From Liquidambar formosana (Eukaryota; Streptophyta; Magnoliopsida; Saxifragales; Altingiaceae): 64,000 bases of DNA. How positions within the stretch are numbered: position 1 is the stretch's first letter; the number at the start of each line of letters is the position of its first letter. The stretch covers positions 26,020,717-26,084,716 of the forward strand of contig CM077828.1 of the NCBI GenBank assembly GCA_039720395.1. Direction: 5' to 3'. Shown here in pieces: positions 46,001 to 61,700 of this stretch. The position numbers and the translations under genes were made by a program. The notes under the pieces are model-generated. The model ran no database searches. It saw only the letters and a program-made list of their open reading frames with translations, and had not been told where the DNA came from.

Positions 46001-49000
46001 AACAAGGACTTCTTCCAGAAACCTCGACCTATGTTCGCGGAGCCCGAGAAGAGAAATAAGAAGCTGTTTTGCAGTTACCACAAAGATCATGGCCACAGGA
46101 CAGAGGACTGTAAGGTTTTGAAGTACAACCTCGAGGCTTGGGCCAAGGAAGGGAAACTCGATGAGTTTATAGCCCGAAAGGACAAGGGACAGCCATCCGA
46201 GTAGAAAAAACCCGAGAACAGGGCTCCTCAATCCACTCAACCAAAGATCCTCGGGAGGATTGATATGATCACCGGAGGATATGAGGAAACCGCTCTATCA
46301 ACCAGCCAACTTAGGGCACAATATAGGATGGCGTGTCAAGATGCTGAAGTCAGTGATATTGGAGATAAGCCAATACTGTTACCTCAAAGTGAGGGAGAAA
46401 ATGGTGAGAAACTGCTTTTCTTCGGGGATGCCGAGACTGATGGGACGGTACGCTGCCCGCACAACGATGCTCTAGTTGTCCGCATGCTCATAGGGAACTA
46501 CGACGTGGGCAAAGTCTATGTGGATAACGGGGCATCTGTGAACGTCATGTTTCAGAAGTTGTTCAGTCAACTCGGGCTCAAGGACTCCGACCTGAAGCCC
46601 TGCCACGTCAGCTTGAAAGCTTTTAATGGCAACATGACTTTCCCATTGGGGCAGATAACGCTCCCAGTTCGGGCCGGGCCAGTGCAATCCATGGAGACGT
46701 TTGTGGTAATCCAGGAAAGGTCAGCTTACAATGTGATACTCGGGCGACCCTGGATTCATGCTATAAAGGCTGTCCCATCCTCCTACCACCAATCCATCAG
46801 GTTCCCGAGCCCAGAAGGGATCATGGAGATAAAGGGAAATCAGGCGGCGGCCAGGGAGTGTTTTCTGGCAGAGTATGCAGGCCACTCAGCACCTTCTGAG
46901 GACAAACTGAAGTCCAAGGTCCCACGCCTTCCCAGCTCGGGAACTGGCAAACTCAAAGCCCCGAGGCAAGAGCCTGAGCAGAAGAAAAAAGCCAAGATTG
47001 ATGAGGTCCCCTCGTAGCAACGAAAGGGGGAACGGCCCGGAGTAGAAGAGACAGCTCTGGAACCCGCAGATAGAACGGGGGAGGAGCTAGTGAAGAAGAT
47101 AATCAACCCTAATGATCCAGAGAAGTTTTTCTGGATAGGAAAGTCATTAAGTGAAACCCACGCAGCAGAGCTGTTCGAGTTTTTGAAGAAAAACATCGAT
47201 GTATTTGCCTGGTCACCCCATGAAATGCCAGGAATTGATCCCAGAATTATTACTCATGAGTTACAAGTTAACCCGAATTACAAGCCAGTGGTTCAGAAAC
47301 AACGAAGGTTGTCAGATGATAGAGCCGAAACAGTTTCTGCCGAGGTTGATAAGCTTTTGAAAGCAGGGTTCATCAGAGAAGTAAAGTACCCGAGTTGGCT
47401 GGCCAATCCCGTATGTGTAAGAAAGAAGACAGGGGACTGGCGAGTCTGTATCGATTTCACAGACCTCAATAAAGCGTGCCCAAAGGACAGTTTCCCCTTG
47501 CCTAAGATTGACCAACTTATAGACTCTATCTCGGGGTATGAGAGACTGAGTATATTTGATGCCTACTCGGGTTACCATCAGATCCCTATGGCAAAACACG
47601 ACCAAGACAAGACAGGGTTCGTCACTCCTAGAGGAACATACTGCTACAAGGTGATGCCGTTCGGGTTAAAGAATGCAGGGGCAACCTACCAACGTCTTGT
47701 TAGCAGGATGTTTGAAGGACTGATTGGCAAAAACCTTGAGGCGTACGTTGATGACACTATTGTTAAGAGCAGCTCAGAGAAAGATCATCTGGCAGACCTA
47801 ACTGAGGCTTTTGCCCGACTCAGGGAGTATGGGATGAAGTTAAATGCGAAGAAAAGCTCATTTGGCATAGGCTCGGGAAAATTCCTGGGTCACTTAGTTT
47901 CAAGAAGGGGGATCGAAGCAAATCCAAGTAAGATTGAGGCGATAAGAACCTTACGTACTCCAACAACGGTCAGGGATGTTCAACAGTTGAACGGGATGGT
48001 GGCAGCACTCAGTAGATTCATCTCGAGGTCATCAGACAAATGCCACCCATTCTTTCAAATACTAAAGAAGAGCACTAACTCATGATGGAACACGGAATGC
48101 CAGGAGGCTTATCAAAAGTTAGTTGCTCATTTAGAAAAACTGCCCACCCTGACCCACCCTTACCACGGGGAACCTCTTTACCTCTATCTTGCTGTTTCAG
48201 CTCATGCACTCAGTGGCGTTCTTTTAGCCCAACGCAACCTTACTCAAGCCCCAATCTATTATATTAGCAAGACACTATTAGACGCTGAAACCCGCTATCT
48301 GCCCCTTGAAAAATTGATCCTAGCCCTTGTCACAGCCTCCAGAAAACTCCAACACTACTTCCAGTCTCATCCTATCATCGTCCTCACCAACTACCCACTG
48401 ACAGATGTGCTACGCAGAGCTGATTTGTCAGGACGCGTCTCGAAGTGGGGGGTAGAACTCAATGCTTACGACATTCACTTCCAGCCCCGACCTGCCATAA
48501 AGGGGCAAATATTGGCTGATTTTTTGGCTGAGTTCGCTGATCCTACTTCCAGTTCGGGACAGACAGCATTCAAATCCTCTCTGCCCGAACTGGGGGGGAG
48601 AGACAATATAAACACAGAAAAGAGGAAGAGATGGGAGCTCAAAGTGGATGGTGCATCTAATGCGAAAGGTGCAGGTTTGGGAATTGTGCTGACAGATCCC
48701 GAAGGAGAGATCATCGAGCAAGCAGTGAGACTTATGTTCCCAGCCTCAAACAATGAAGCAGAGTATGAGGCAGTGGTGGCAGGACTAGCGATGGCCCAAG
48801 CAATGGGGGTGAAAGAGCTGACAGTATACAGTGACTCCAGGCTAGTGGTTAACCAGCTGAACAAAGAATATGAAGCCAAAGATGAAAGGATGGCTGCGTA
48901 CACGCGCAAGGCATGGGAATTAGCTGCGAAATTCACCAGTGTGGAGTTCAAACGCTTTGCCAGGGATCAAAACAGACATGCAGATGGGTTGGCCGCCCTG

Positions 49001-52000
49001 GCTGCAGCGTTGGAAACAGACACCCCCCGAGCCATAAATGTCGAAATCTTGCAAGAACCCAGTATTGGGACAGAGGAGCTCATCTCGGACATCCAGCCTT
49101 CGACCCCGAGCTGGATGGATGAGATAGTTGCCTATCTACAAAGAGATGAACTACCCGAGGATCGCAATCAGGGTCACCGAATCCGCGCTAAGTCAGCTCG
49201 TTTTTGGTTATCCCCGTCGGGCTCTCTCTACAAAAGATCCTACACGGGACCATACCTGAAGTGCGTACATCCAGACCAAGTGCTGGACCTGCTGGCTGAA
49301 CTCCACGAGGGATCATGCGGAGGTCATGCAGGAGGAAGATCACTAGCCCATAGGGCAAACACTCAGGGCTATTGGTGGCCATACATGCAGAAGGATGCTA
49401 TCAGGTATGTGAGGAAATGCCCGAAGTGCCAGATGTTTGCTGACAAAATACACCAGCCTGCTCAGGAGTTACATCCTATATCTAGTCCATGGCCTTTCGC
49501 ACAGTGGGGGTTAGATCTCGTTGGTTCATTGCCCACAGCCTCAGGGAACAGGAAGTACTTGTTCATCGCAACTGATTATTTTACCAAATGGGTAGAAGCT
49601 ATCGCGCTTGCTTCAATTAAAGATTCTGATATTATCAAGTTCCTTTGGGAAAATATTATCACTCGCTTCGGGATCCCGAGAGCCTTCGTATCGGATAATG
49701 GGACTCAGTTCGACAGTAAGAGAACTCGGGAATTCAGTGCGGAACAGGGAATTCAGTGGTGGTATTCTAATCCGAGTTACCCGCAGTGCAATGGTCAGGC
49801 AGAGGCAACCAACAAGATTATAGTCGCGGGGATAAAAAGGAGGCTAGACAACGTGAAAGGGTCTTGGCCCGACGAGCTGCATTCTGTACTATGGGCATAT
49901 CGAACTACCCCGCGGAGGTCCACTGGAGAAACTCCGTTTTCTATGACCTATGGCATGGAAGCAGTTATACCAACAGAGATGGGTCTACCAGGTCTCAGAA
50001 CCGAATCTTATGACGCGGCAACGAATGATCAAACTCTGTCTCAAGATCTGGATTTAGCAGAAGAAAGAAGGGAAAGGGCTCGAATTAAAATGGCATCTTA
50101 CCAACAAGAACTGAAAAAATATTACAACCGAAGAATAAAATTAAGGGAGTTCAATGTCGGAGAGTTGGTACTCAGACAAGTCAACGCTGGAACCAGAAAT
50201 CCTGCAGACGGGAAGCTCGGGGCAACATGGGAAGGTCCTTACGAGGTCATCCACGTCGAGGGTACAGGTTCTTACAAACTGAAGAGCTTGGAGACCGGAC
50301 AAGAGCTCCCGAGATCAGTTAACATAGCTAACCTAAGATTGTTTTACCGATAGCCAAAGTTGTAATTACATTCAATGATTATTCAATACAAGTTCAGAGG
50401 TTATTCAAGAACGTCATCAGTTGAGCTAAAGGCATTTTCCCCAACAACGGGTCGAAGTCAAAAACTGCCCAAGAATGGGCACAAGTCTCACCTAATAAAT
50501 GGCTTGAGCACACCGAACCTAAGAATGGGTTCACAACAAAGTCTTGCCCAAGAACGGGTCCAAGCAAAATTGCCTAAGAATGGGCACAAGTCTCACCTAA
50601 TAAATGGCTTGAGCACACCGAACCTAAGAATGGGTTCACAACAAAGTCTTGCCCAAGAACGGGTCCAAGCAAAATTGCCTAAGAATGGGCACAAGTCTCA
50701 CCTAATAAATGGCTTGAGCACGCTGAACCTAAGAATGGGTTAAACACGAAGCCTTGCCCAAGAGAGGGTCCAAGCAAAGCTGCCTAAGAATGGGCATAAG
50801 TCTCACCTAATAAATGGCTTGAGCACATCGAACCTAAGAATGGGTTCACAACGAATTCTCACCTAAGAACAGGTTCAACGCAACAACATAACCAAGAGAT
50901 GGGTCTAAGTGAACAAGGACCAACAGGTGTTCAGGTCTCTCACTCAACAAACTAAAGCCCATAGTCAGATTGGGTCTAATTATTTTCACCACAGCAGCAA
51001 GGGATCTTATCCCGATAGTACATTCAAACATGCAACCAGTACGAAAATAAAAGACACATGCACACGAGAAAGAAAAATTCTGTATTTCATTCCAATAGAA
51101 GGAGTATTACAATGTTCTGTACAAGTTGGAGCATTCAGCCAGAAGAAATGAAAAAGAAAAAACAAAGGAAAAAACCTAAGTAGCTACATTCTCCCCCGAG
51201 TTCCCGGCAGCTGGAGCAATGACCTCGGGAGCCGCGACGGGATCAGTAAAGACAGGCGGAACCACGGGAGTCTGAGGAAGATCAGGGATAGCCTCCGTGG
51301 TGCTTTCCGTTGCATTTACGGGTGGGTCCCTGTTGGCAGCGACTGAAGTGTCATCGGGGACGTCAACGGTCCCCTCGGCTTCAATGGTGGCATTAGGCAG
51401 AGACGTGACCTCGGGATTGTTCTCCCCGGCCTCATCACCGCCAGCAACCTCCATCTCAGCTTCCCCGACATCACCTCCCTCGGGATTGTAATCCGGGGGA
51501 ATATCCCTCCTTTCAAAGGGAATATCGGCAATGCCAGGAAATTGGGCAGATGCCAACTCGACCAAGGTCTCCCACGCAAATCTGTAGGTGACCTCGAGCT
51601 CGGTGGTCAACTGCCCAACGAGGGAAGCCGTCACGCTCTCCCTCTCCTTAGTCACGGCCTTCTTCACGGAGGCCTTCTCCCTCTCTACCTCAGCCTCAAG
51701 GGCCCGGACCTTAGTCGCCAGCTCGCGCTTCTCCCGGGCCAACCCATCCTGGGCATCTTTTGCCTTCCTCAGCTCAGCCTCCAAATCTGCGTAGTCCTTC
51801 CTCGTGAGCTCGAGTTTGCTGATGGCACTTTCGGCTGTAGACTTGAGAGTCTCGCATTCAGACTTTACCTTCTGAAGTTGAGACATAGCCGCAGCACAGT
51901 TGGCCTCAGCCTCCGCTAGCTTCTGATCGTACTCACTCCGGACTTTGGCGAGCTCGAGTTGCAACTTATTGTCTTCCTCCTCGAGGCGATCGCCCGCCAG

Positions 52001-55000
52001 CAAGATTTGTTGGCAGCCCTATACAGACATCATCAAGTCAAAAACAGGGTTGAACACCAAGTAATGAAACCACAAAAGAACGGAACTTACTCGGTAAAGG
52101 CTGGTAAACCCGAAGCGGAGGTTGTCGAGGGCGGACCTCTTCCTGAAGTGCGCCATGTCTGCCGGCAACCTCATGGGATTCCCCAGCTGCCTGAAGTTGT
52201 ACTCCGCAGAGAAGGAGCTGGTAACGCCCTTATCTGTGGGTACGGGGAACTGCACACGCGAACAGAGACATAAAGTCAGTCAGAATTCGTAATAGGCTTC
52301 CGGATAAAAGGCACAGAAGGAAGTGAAGTTTTACCTCGGGGTATTGTGCTATCACATCAGCACGGGCAGGGGCGCTCCCATCTCCGGCCCCCGAAGCATT
52401 GGTTCCCCCCTGTCCAGACCCTTGCACAGTGGGTTGCTGTTCAGGGACTGTGGAGGGCTTCCGGGGCTTCGTAGGGGGAACCAGAGGAGCCTTCCCCTTC
52501 CCGGTAACCTCGGGCGCTTGGGGCCTGCCCACGTCCTGCCCCCTCATGGCGATGGACATGAGTTTGCCGCTGTTGGGGTCAGTGGGCTTTTTCCCAGCAT
52601 CCCGACCAGACCCAGGAACAGCAACAGCAGCAGTCTTGCCAGCTCTCTGCTGCTGCTGATTCTGCCGCTGTTGCTGCGGCTGCTGATTCTGCTGCTGCTG
52701 ATTCTGCTCAGCAGCCTTCTTTTCCTGGGCCTCTTTCTCCGCCGCCCTTCTCTCAGCAACCAGAGCCCTCAAATTCATCCCAGAGTCTTTCTGGGTCCTC
52801 TGGCTGTTGGAGTCTGTTCTCTGTCTCTTGGCGGGGGGGGGACGGGAGCCTCTCCTCTCCATGGCTTGGGAGACAGTCTCCTCAGAGCTGGAGCTCTCAA
52901 TGACGAAGGGGGCGCGGCGAGCCGTCTTTTCGGAGGGCCTAATCTCCTCAGCTCCCTCCCCTTCAGGTCGGAGGCGGATCCCTTCTTCCTCCTCTTCCTC
53001 TTGCTCTCCTCTCTCCAAGTCCTCTTCCACCACACGGGTCAGCTCGTCGTCAGGCTGCTCCCAGTGGGGGTAACTCGCCTTCCCCCAAGTCTGGTACCGC
53101 GCGTGGTAGTTGAGCAAGGTCTCCGCCGCACGGCAACGCTGGCTGACTTGATATCCGAGCAGCCTCTCGATATCCTCCTCGTTCAGCGTGTCAGCGGGCT
53201 CGTTGGCGTGAGGAGCTGCTAGAAAGAAACATGACACATGAATATCAATGTTAAGTCCAAGATTCAACTCGAGGTCATATAAAACAAAAAAAAAAAAAGA
53301 AGGCAAGCAAAATGACATCGCTGATTTCTTACAGCTAGAGCCTCTCTCTCGGGGAATGATGGGAGGATCGGGGTGAAGAGTCCCATCTACGGGCCCGTAC
53401 ACAAAGACCACAATGTCATGAGCTCCCGGGTTGGAGTCTGGGATGTGGCTGACAAAGGGTTTCTTCCTGCGCTTGAGGGAGAGGTAAACATCGGGCTTAT
53501 TTTTAAGGGCGCAGATTTTGTAATGGTGGAGGATCTCACGCACCCCGACAGAAGTCCCTAGAAGCTGGTTAAGGACATGAACCCCCATGATGATCCTAAA
53601 GGAGTTCAGCCCTAGCTGGGTTGGGACTATTCCACAGTAGAGGAGGAAGTCATTGAGAAGGTCTGGGAAGGGGACACGAACTCCACCCTCCATGAAAGCA
53701 GCAATGGGAACAGGGAGGCCATCCTTGGCGTCTGACCTAAAGACATCCTCCCCAGGCTCAGCAAAGCGGAAGCTAAACTTCCCGTCTTCAAAGCCGTATA
53801 AGGCCTTAAACTCTGCTACCTTTGCAGGGTTCCCCCTAATATCATAAAAAGAAGACATCTGCCAAGATGAAAGGGGAAGGTTAAATCCAGGGATAACTCA
53901 ACCCATGACAACATGTCCCGACCTAAAACTCCATGTTCTAACAGGTATGTTACCCCTGCCTTGACAGACCCTAAAATTTTTCTAAGTGTCAGCTCGGGGA
54001 ACACTCAACTCGGTGTTGGGAAAAGACTAAAAAGGACACCCAAAACTTTTTTCTCAAGTTTACCCCGAGATGGAGTTTTTTCAAACCCTAAAGGGCGGGA
54101 AAATCAGTATCTTGGTGATTTGCCCCAAAAACCAGAGGAAAACCCTAGGATTACAAAGCAAACCCCAAGAACATCTCCAACAACCGCAAAGAGAAAAATA
54201 CACCGAACAAATTGAAGAATAAAGAACAAAAACCAGTTATACCTTCACAAAAGATCAAACGGTGGTCAAAAAAGCTGTTTCGCCGGGGAAACTGTACGGC
54301 ACGGCGCTGAAACCTTCAAAAGTTGTTCTTGGAAGGATGAAGCGAGCAAGAAGAGCACCAGCAGAAAATAACACCGAAGAAACGGTTCGCAAAGGCAACG
54401 AAGGAGAGCAGAACGGATCTTCTCCCACAAGCGAACGGTGTAGACAGTGGATTCCGGTGGAAAATACGGTATTTTCCTGGAAAAAACAGAAAGCAAGAGC
54501 AGAGAAAGTAGAGAGAGAAAACGGAGAACAGGATGCAGAGAGAAAAGGCAGAAAGTAGAGAGAGAGTGCAGAAGATAAAATGAGCAGTAATTTGCTTCCC
54601 TCCAAAGACATAATGCTTCTGGAGCATTAAATGCAGATCGTACGGTTCCAAGACACATGACGTCAGCGCCTTGGAATACGGAAAGGCTTAACCGCCTCTT
54701 TGCCAGGTAAGCCCTAGAATGCCAAGCGGCATAGGGGCACAGGGAAAAAACACTCAGCAAAACAAAATTATGACAAGTCCCAGCTCGGGAATGTCATAAT
54801 TTGGGGCAAATTGTGTGGAAATATATCTGAACTGAGGTCTCAACTCGGGATGGAAGGTTCAAGTCTGAAACGCTGACACGTGGCGAAGATTGCTCAACCA
54901 GGCCAACCACAACGCACGTGATTCACCTCCGAAGATCCAGCTCGGGGCAAGGAGTTAAAACACTTCACTTGACACGTGGGAGGCCTGCACGGTAGGACCC

Positions 55001-56053
55001 GCTACAAGGCACGTGATCTCCCAACTCGGTTCCTGGCTTTCACCTCGGGACACCTGTCTTATGACTCATACTACAGTCCAAATCCTACTACAGTCCAAAT
55101 CCTACTACAGTCCAAAACTGTCCTAGCAGCTGTAATTCCTGACACAGCGGTTACAAGAAACCACGATTCTCTGGCCAACCATGGTCACTAAACTATGGTC
55201 AGACGGTTATGGGCAAACCAAGGTCAGATCTGACCTAACCCAAGCAGTTATCTGACCTCACATGGTCAGTCCGTACAGGTGGGTATAAAAAGAATACGAT
55301 ACAGCCTAATTTGGTAAGCTACAGTACCCTAACTCTCTGAGATTCATCTTCTTCCTTGCCTCATTCTCCACAGTGCAGCTTTCTGACTTAAGCTTCGGAG
55401 AGGGCACGGCCAAAACCCACCTTGGCCTACCCTCTGACCCATTTTCCAAGCTTGTGATTGCAGGTCTAGGCGAGGGAACAAGCTCCATCATCAACACGTA
55501 GTTCGGGGAGAAAGATTTTACCCCGTACAGTTACACAGAAGGAATTTCTAAATAGAGTTGGATCCTTAACTTCCAAGTTGAAAGTTTGATTAAAATTATG
55601 TATATATATTTGGTACATTAGGGTTCAAACCCTTAACCTATTCTAAATTTTTTTACTTCAATTAGTCATCACAAATTTTGATCTACTCTGAAATAATTTA
55701 AGAGATTACATTTTAAACGTAAAATTCTATTAGAAAGATTTTAACAAATTAGAGAATCCAATTCAAATGTCCAAATTTAATTACTTAATTCATGTGATGA
55801 TAATATTAAATCACATTAAAAATTAATTAAGGTAAGTGTCTCCTTAATTGTACAAATTGATTTTGACTAAATGAATTGAGCTGTGATGGCCGTGTGCAGA
55901 CACGATATGTAACATGTAAAGTTGAGCTCATGGTATGTGTCCATGTGATAAGGTTCTTCACGACACTTCCGACTTTGTATTTGCCGTAATCTCCCATATC
56001 CCAATCTTCCTCGCACCCACCAGAGTTCTAAGTTCTCCTCGTGCTTTAACTGC

Positions 56054-56093
<40 letters not shown>

Positions 56094-58748
56094 ATACACA
56101 CAAGATCAAGGCTCGTGTACTGCCTCTGATCCGATCTCATCGAAACCATGTGGCGTCGCAATTTCAGGACATGGGTCCTCGCGTGTCTCGTGATCTCTCT
56201 CACTATCTTCAACCCATCCATGTCCGAAGATCTTCGTTGGGCTGCTAAGAAGAGACACATGAGAGAGAAAGTCCGCAAAATGTATGTATATCACCATCGA
56301 TCCCTTCGTTCTTTTCATTTCTAATTTTCACGAATTCTTTGTCATTCTATATCCTTTTTCCTTGATGGGGTCTCTCAATTATGGTCTGAATACGGAGTTT
56401 TTCCTTGGAAGTCTTACAAAATAGCTTGCTTTTTGTTTCTAATTATTGAATTTTTGGACTTTTGGTACAGGCAATCTTGTGGTGTTTGGTTGAAATTTAA
56501 TAATGATAAGTTTAATTCAAGCACCATTTTGTTACACAGTATTAACGTTTGCTTGTTAGGAATGACTTGTGTACAGTTTAGGAATTTTTTGTTAGCATAT
56601 TTTCGATTGCCGGCGAGTGGTAAGGACACCACTCAGCTGAGCATAGTACAGCTATATGGCCGGTTTTGTGTGTGTGTCTTTGGGGGGGTTTCCAACAGGG
56701 GTATCCCGCGGTGACCTACGGCTTAACTAATGCCCTGGATACGGGTAAGGCTACTGCCCATACCACATCAATTAATGCCCACAATAACTCGAGCTGGTTG
56801 GCCCCAAGAGGGAATGCCCACACGATAACTCTGAGCTGGCTGCCCCCAAGAGGGAATGAGATTCAAACCTTGACCTTTCACTTCTTGAGGCGTAAGTCCC
56901 AAGAACCACTAGCCCACCCCTTCAGGTTTTAATTGGCTTAGTTGACTTGAGCTGAGTTGCATTTTTCATTTCTAAGAAACAAAACAACAAAATAGAACAA
57001 AAACAAACAAAAAGGGAAAAAAAAACATGAGACTCTTGTGGTGTTCTCTTAGCAACCAAAACAGAGAGGGGTAAGGTTTGTTTGAAGTAATTAAGACACC
57101 TATTAAAACTTTGTTAACAGACTCCAGCCTTGTTTCGGTATTTTCTTGTTGATTAATCCGGAGACAGGGATGTTCTTAACATGTCAAGTTTCTCGTCTCA
57201 ATTTTCAGGTTTTACCATGCATACGACAACTACATGACTCACGCATTTCCGGTCAGTTTAAGCTTTCCCTTGATTATTGTGGATTGATGCATTGTCATTT
57301 GTTGCAAAAATTGTGGATTTTATTCTATTGTTTTGCAGCACGATGAACTAAAGCCTCTTACCAAAACTTTCACTGATTCCCTTAGCGAGCTTGGAAATCT
57401 GAAGGTGAGTCTCTTATTTGAAAACACACGTTATAGTCTGTTAGGTTGGATAACTTGATTATTTGTCATCCGTTTTCAGCTTGAACACCTACCACAGGAC
57501 TATAATGGATCAGCCCTTACACTTATTGAATCATTGTCCAGGTACAATACACAACTTGAGAACAAATTAATAAATAATTAAAGAGGGTTGGTTTTAAAAT
57601 AGGGATGGGTAATAGAGTGAGATTTTGGAAAGATGTTTGGTGTTCCATTTGTCTCTTATGGTGGTTTTTCCGGATTTATATGATATTGCAAGGGATAAAG
57701 AAGCTTTGGTTTCGGACTATATGGTTGAGACGCTCGGGGTCATACATTGGAATGTCATCTTTTTGCGCCATTTGAATGATTGGGAGTTGGAAAGTGTTAT
57801 GAATTTTTTTCAAGTGCTTTATGAAAATAAGATTTTGGTGGGTGAGAATGATACCTTGGTGTGGCGTAAGGACTCTAAAGGTCTATTCTCTGTAAAATCT
57901 TTCTATAATGCTTTGAGTCCGTTAGGAGTTCCATTTCTTCCGGCTAAGAATATATGGATTGCTTCGGTTCCCTCTAAAGTGGCCTTCTTTTGTTGGTTGG
58001 TGGGGAGTGATAAGTGCTTGACTTTGAATCATCTTATTGAGAGAAAGTGGCCTATGCCGAATAGGTGTATTTTATGCAAAGAGGAGGCGGAGACGGTTGA
58101 TCATCTTTTCATCCATTGTATGGTTGCTAGAGATCTTTGGATGCTTACTTTTAATATGTTCAACATCCATTGGGTTCTCCCTTCTTCTACTCATGACCTT
58201 CTTAGTGGGTGGTGGTTTAAAGGGGGGAGAAAGGAGTCTACGGTGATTTGGAGAATGGCCCCTCATGCAATTTTTTGGTGTATTTGGAGGGAGAGGAACT
58301 AAAGAACTTTTGAAGGAATTGAGAAGTCACTCATAGACATTAAGTCCTTTTTTGTTAAATCTCTTTTCTTGTGGTATACTAGTTATGCTAATTGTAACAA
58401 CCTCACTTTTGTTCACTTTGTTGACCTTCTCAAATGTTAGAGGGGTCTTCCCATTGGTGCTTGTATATGTCTCATATACTTGGGATATTTCTTTTCTTTT
58501 TTTTTTCTTTTTTTTTTTTTTTTTGATAAGGTAAATTTGTATTGATGAACAAAAAGGGCTTAGCCCATGTACTTGGGATATTTCTTTTGTTATTAATACA
58601 TAATTTACTTCATCAAAAAAAATAATAATAATAATAATTAGGTTGAGGATACATTTTAATGGTTCATATGTTCATGTCACATCTAGTTGTGCTATTTTGT
58701 TGTTTCCCTATGCCATTAATTTACTGTGTTGGATCATTATTCTGACAT

Positions 58749-58787
<39 letters not shown>

Positions 58788-61700
58788 CTTGTTATCTTGG
58801 GTAACAACACAGAATTTGAAAGGGCGGTTCTTTGGCTTTCTGAAAATTTGAAGTTCGATGTTGATGCAAGGATAAATCTATTTGAGGTATCTAATTCACA
58901 AAGTTCATCTAAAGTTGTATTGATTCTAAAGCTTCATATCAATCTGTTTAAACTTGACAAGGCTAACAGCTGAAGATTTAATCTATAAATACCATTCAAG
59001 GAGTGAAATTTATTGTGAATTAATTTATATCTGTAGTGTTTTAATGGTTCTTTTTCCACTTGATCGCTATTGTGTAGTGCAACATAAGAGTTCTTGGAGG
59101 ACTTGTTTCTGCTCATATTCTTGCAACTGATTCTGGAAACAGGTTGGTTCAAGGAAATTACAAGAATCAGCTACTTAATCTGGCTAAAGATTTGGGGCAA
59201 CGATTTTTACCTGCATTTGATACACCCACTGGATTGCCATATGCATGGATTAACTTAAAGGTACCGCCTAGAACATGTTTAATTTCAAGGATAGTATTTC
59301 AATTTCAAATTAGTCAACTATTCATAGTGTATTCACAATATCTTTATTTCCCCTTGTAATCTTAGCTAAGTCATTTACTATTGGCATCATGAAATATATT
59401 GATCTTTCCACTTTGTTGAATTAGTGTGTTTAAGTGTTTGAACTTTGAACTTTGAACTAAAATGGTTATAGAGTTTCGAATAATAGTGTTCAGCATGTAG
59501 GTGGAATATGTGAATATCACAGAAGATGATACAATTTTTATCCTTCAAAAGATATTAATGAGTTGATAGGATGGCAATATAGCGTTTTTTTTTTTTTTTT
59601 TTTTGGGTAATGAATGAAAAATTTTGTTGTCTATTCTTAATGAAATCAGACATGAATATTTCATTGTTTTACACTGCAAATTGGTGACTTTCTATTGTAA
59701 AAATTTGAAAACTTTGTGTTGGTCGTCATTATTCAATAGCTAGGATGCGAAGAAGGCCACATGCAATGGCCAACAGCCTCAAGAGAGGCTCTGATGGTCA
59801 AGAAGCAGAAAGCCTTGAAAGTGGCGGCATAATAGTGCAATATAATACCATTTCCATGGCCAAATAGGATTGCTTTTGCTGTCGGAAGGCCAGGGATGGA
59901 ATCAAGTGCATTTTTTGATTCAAAGCCTGAGGGGAAGAAAGTGCTTTTTTTTTTTTTTTTTTTTTTTGGTGGTTCTGCTGCCCGGTGGAGTGGGGTTTGT
60001 ATGTGGAAATTGGTCTCAAGAAATAAAAAGCTGCTGTAAGAAATAAAGTATTAGCACGCCTCCTCTACACAGGAGAGGGATTTCTGTATCTGGGAGATCA
60101 GACTAGCAATTAAACTGAGCGATATCTGTCTCTGAACATGCTTATAGTCAGGGAGATCAGACTAGCAACTAAGCAGAACTCTGGAGCATCTGAGAGGGCC
60201 TCAGAATTTCTTGGGATGCTAAGTTTTCAAAGCTGGTTGTTGAAATAGATTCTGTGTTAGTTATGGAACCTAATATTTTCTGGGGAGCATGAGGATATCC
60301 ACCAGGACCTCTCATTGCTAATTGGCGGGAAATTATGGCAAGAGTTTGGGACTATAGGCTTGTTTACACCCTATGTGAGGGCAACAATTGTGCAGACTTC
60401 CTGGTTAACTGGGTCCTGAATGAATTGGTGTCTTCTATTTTGCTGGACCCTCCCCCTGGGTAACCTTCTGATGGCTGATTTTGCAGATGTTTCTTTTCTT
60501 AGGTCTTAGCTGTTGGTATCTCCATTGTATCCAAAAAATGAAAAACAGATGAAGTTCCTCAACAGGAGATGTAGGCCTATAAAAAAAGGTGGTCATGTAG
60601 AGGGGTTCTCAACAAAGGGGTGTGTTAATGCACTATTTCGTATGACCAAAGGATTAAATGGGAGAAAAATTGGGTTATATACATTTGATGCTGTTCAAAA
60701 TCATTTATCACTTGATCCTTATTTAAAAAATATATATATTTATATATCACTTGACATTTATGGAGCAAAACGAAATTCTTGCATGCTCCAATTATACAAT
60801 ATGTCACCTAGGCTGTAGATCATGCTGATATTTATGATTTTCTGTATGTATATGTTTATGTTGCACTAAAGAGATGCTTCAGTGCTTACTTTTTACATAG
60901 TCCTTTAAATTAAATTCACCATTTAATTTTCAGAACATATAAGTGTCGTTTTCTGGTTTTGTTTGTAAGAAGGATTTATGACACCACATCAATGCAAAAT
61001 TCTGTGGACAGTATGGAGTACTGGAGAATGAGACAACTGAAACAAGCACTTCAGGGTGTGGTGAGGAGCTTATCTTTTTTACAGTTTAAGATGAAGCCAA
61101 TAAAGAATGTGCAGTTCTGAGACTGCTGATTTTCAACTTCTGGATTTAGGTTCACTGATTCTTGAAATGGGAGCATTATCACAATTAACTGGTGACCCCA
61201 GATACGAATCTGCAGCTTTGCGTGCTCTTCGTAAGCTATGGAGCATGCGGAGTTCATTGAATCTACTTGGAACAACACTGGATGTGGAAACTGGGGAGTG
61301 GATAGAGTATTCATCTGGGATTGGAGCTGGTATGTACTCTCTGGACATTGATCTCCTTTAGGTGCTAGGTTGTATGTGATCCAGTTTATGAGGTTGCTTA
61401 ATTATTTCAGCTTAGTTTAAGTACATTAGCTTGTATCTCATAGGGAATTCTATGTTTTTATTGGAAATTGCTTTGTTGCTTCCAATTTGCGTTGCATGGT
61501 TTGACTTATCTTTCCTCTTCATTAGTGGTTAGTAAAACTTTCTGTTTCTAATCCTGAATTCTGTATGGTTTATTTTAGGGGTAGATTCATTCTACGAGTA
61601 TCTAATGAAGGCCCACATTCTTTTTGGAAGGGAGGAATTTTGGAGAATGTTCCATGCTGCTTATGTTGCTGTGCAGAAATATTTCAGACATGGTCCATGG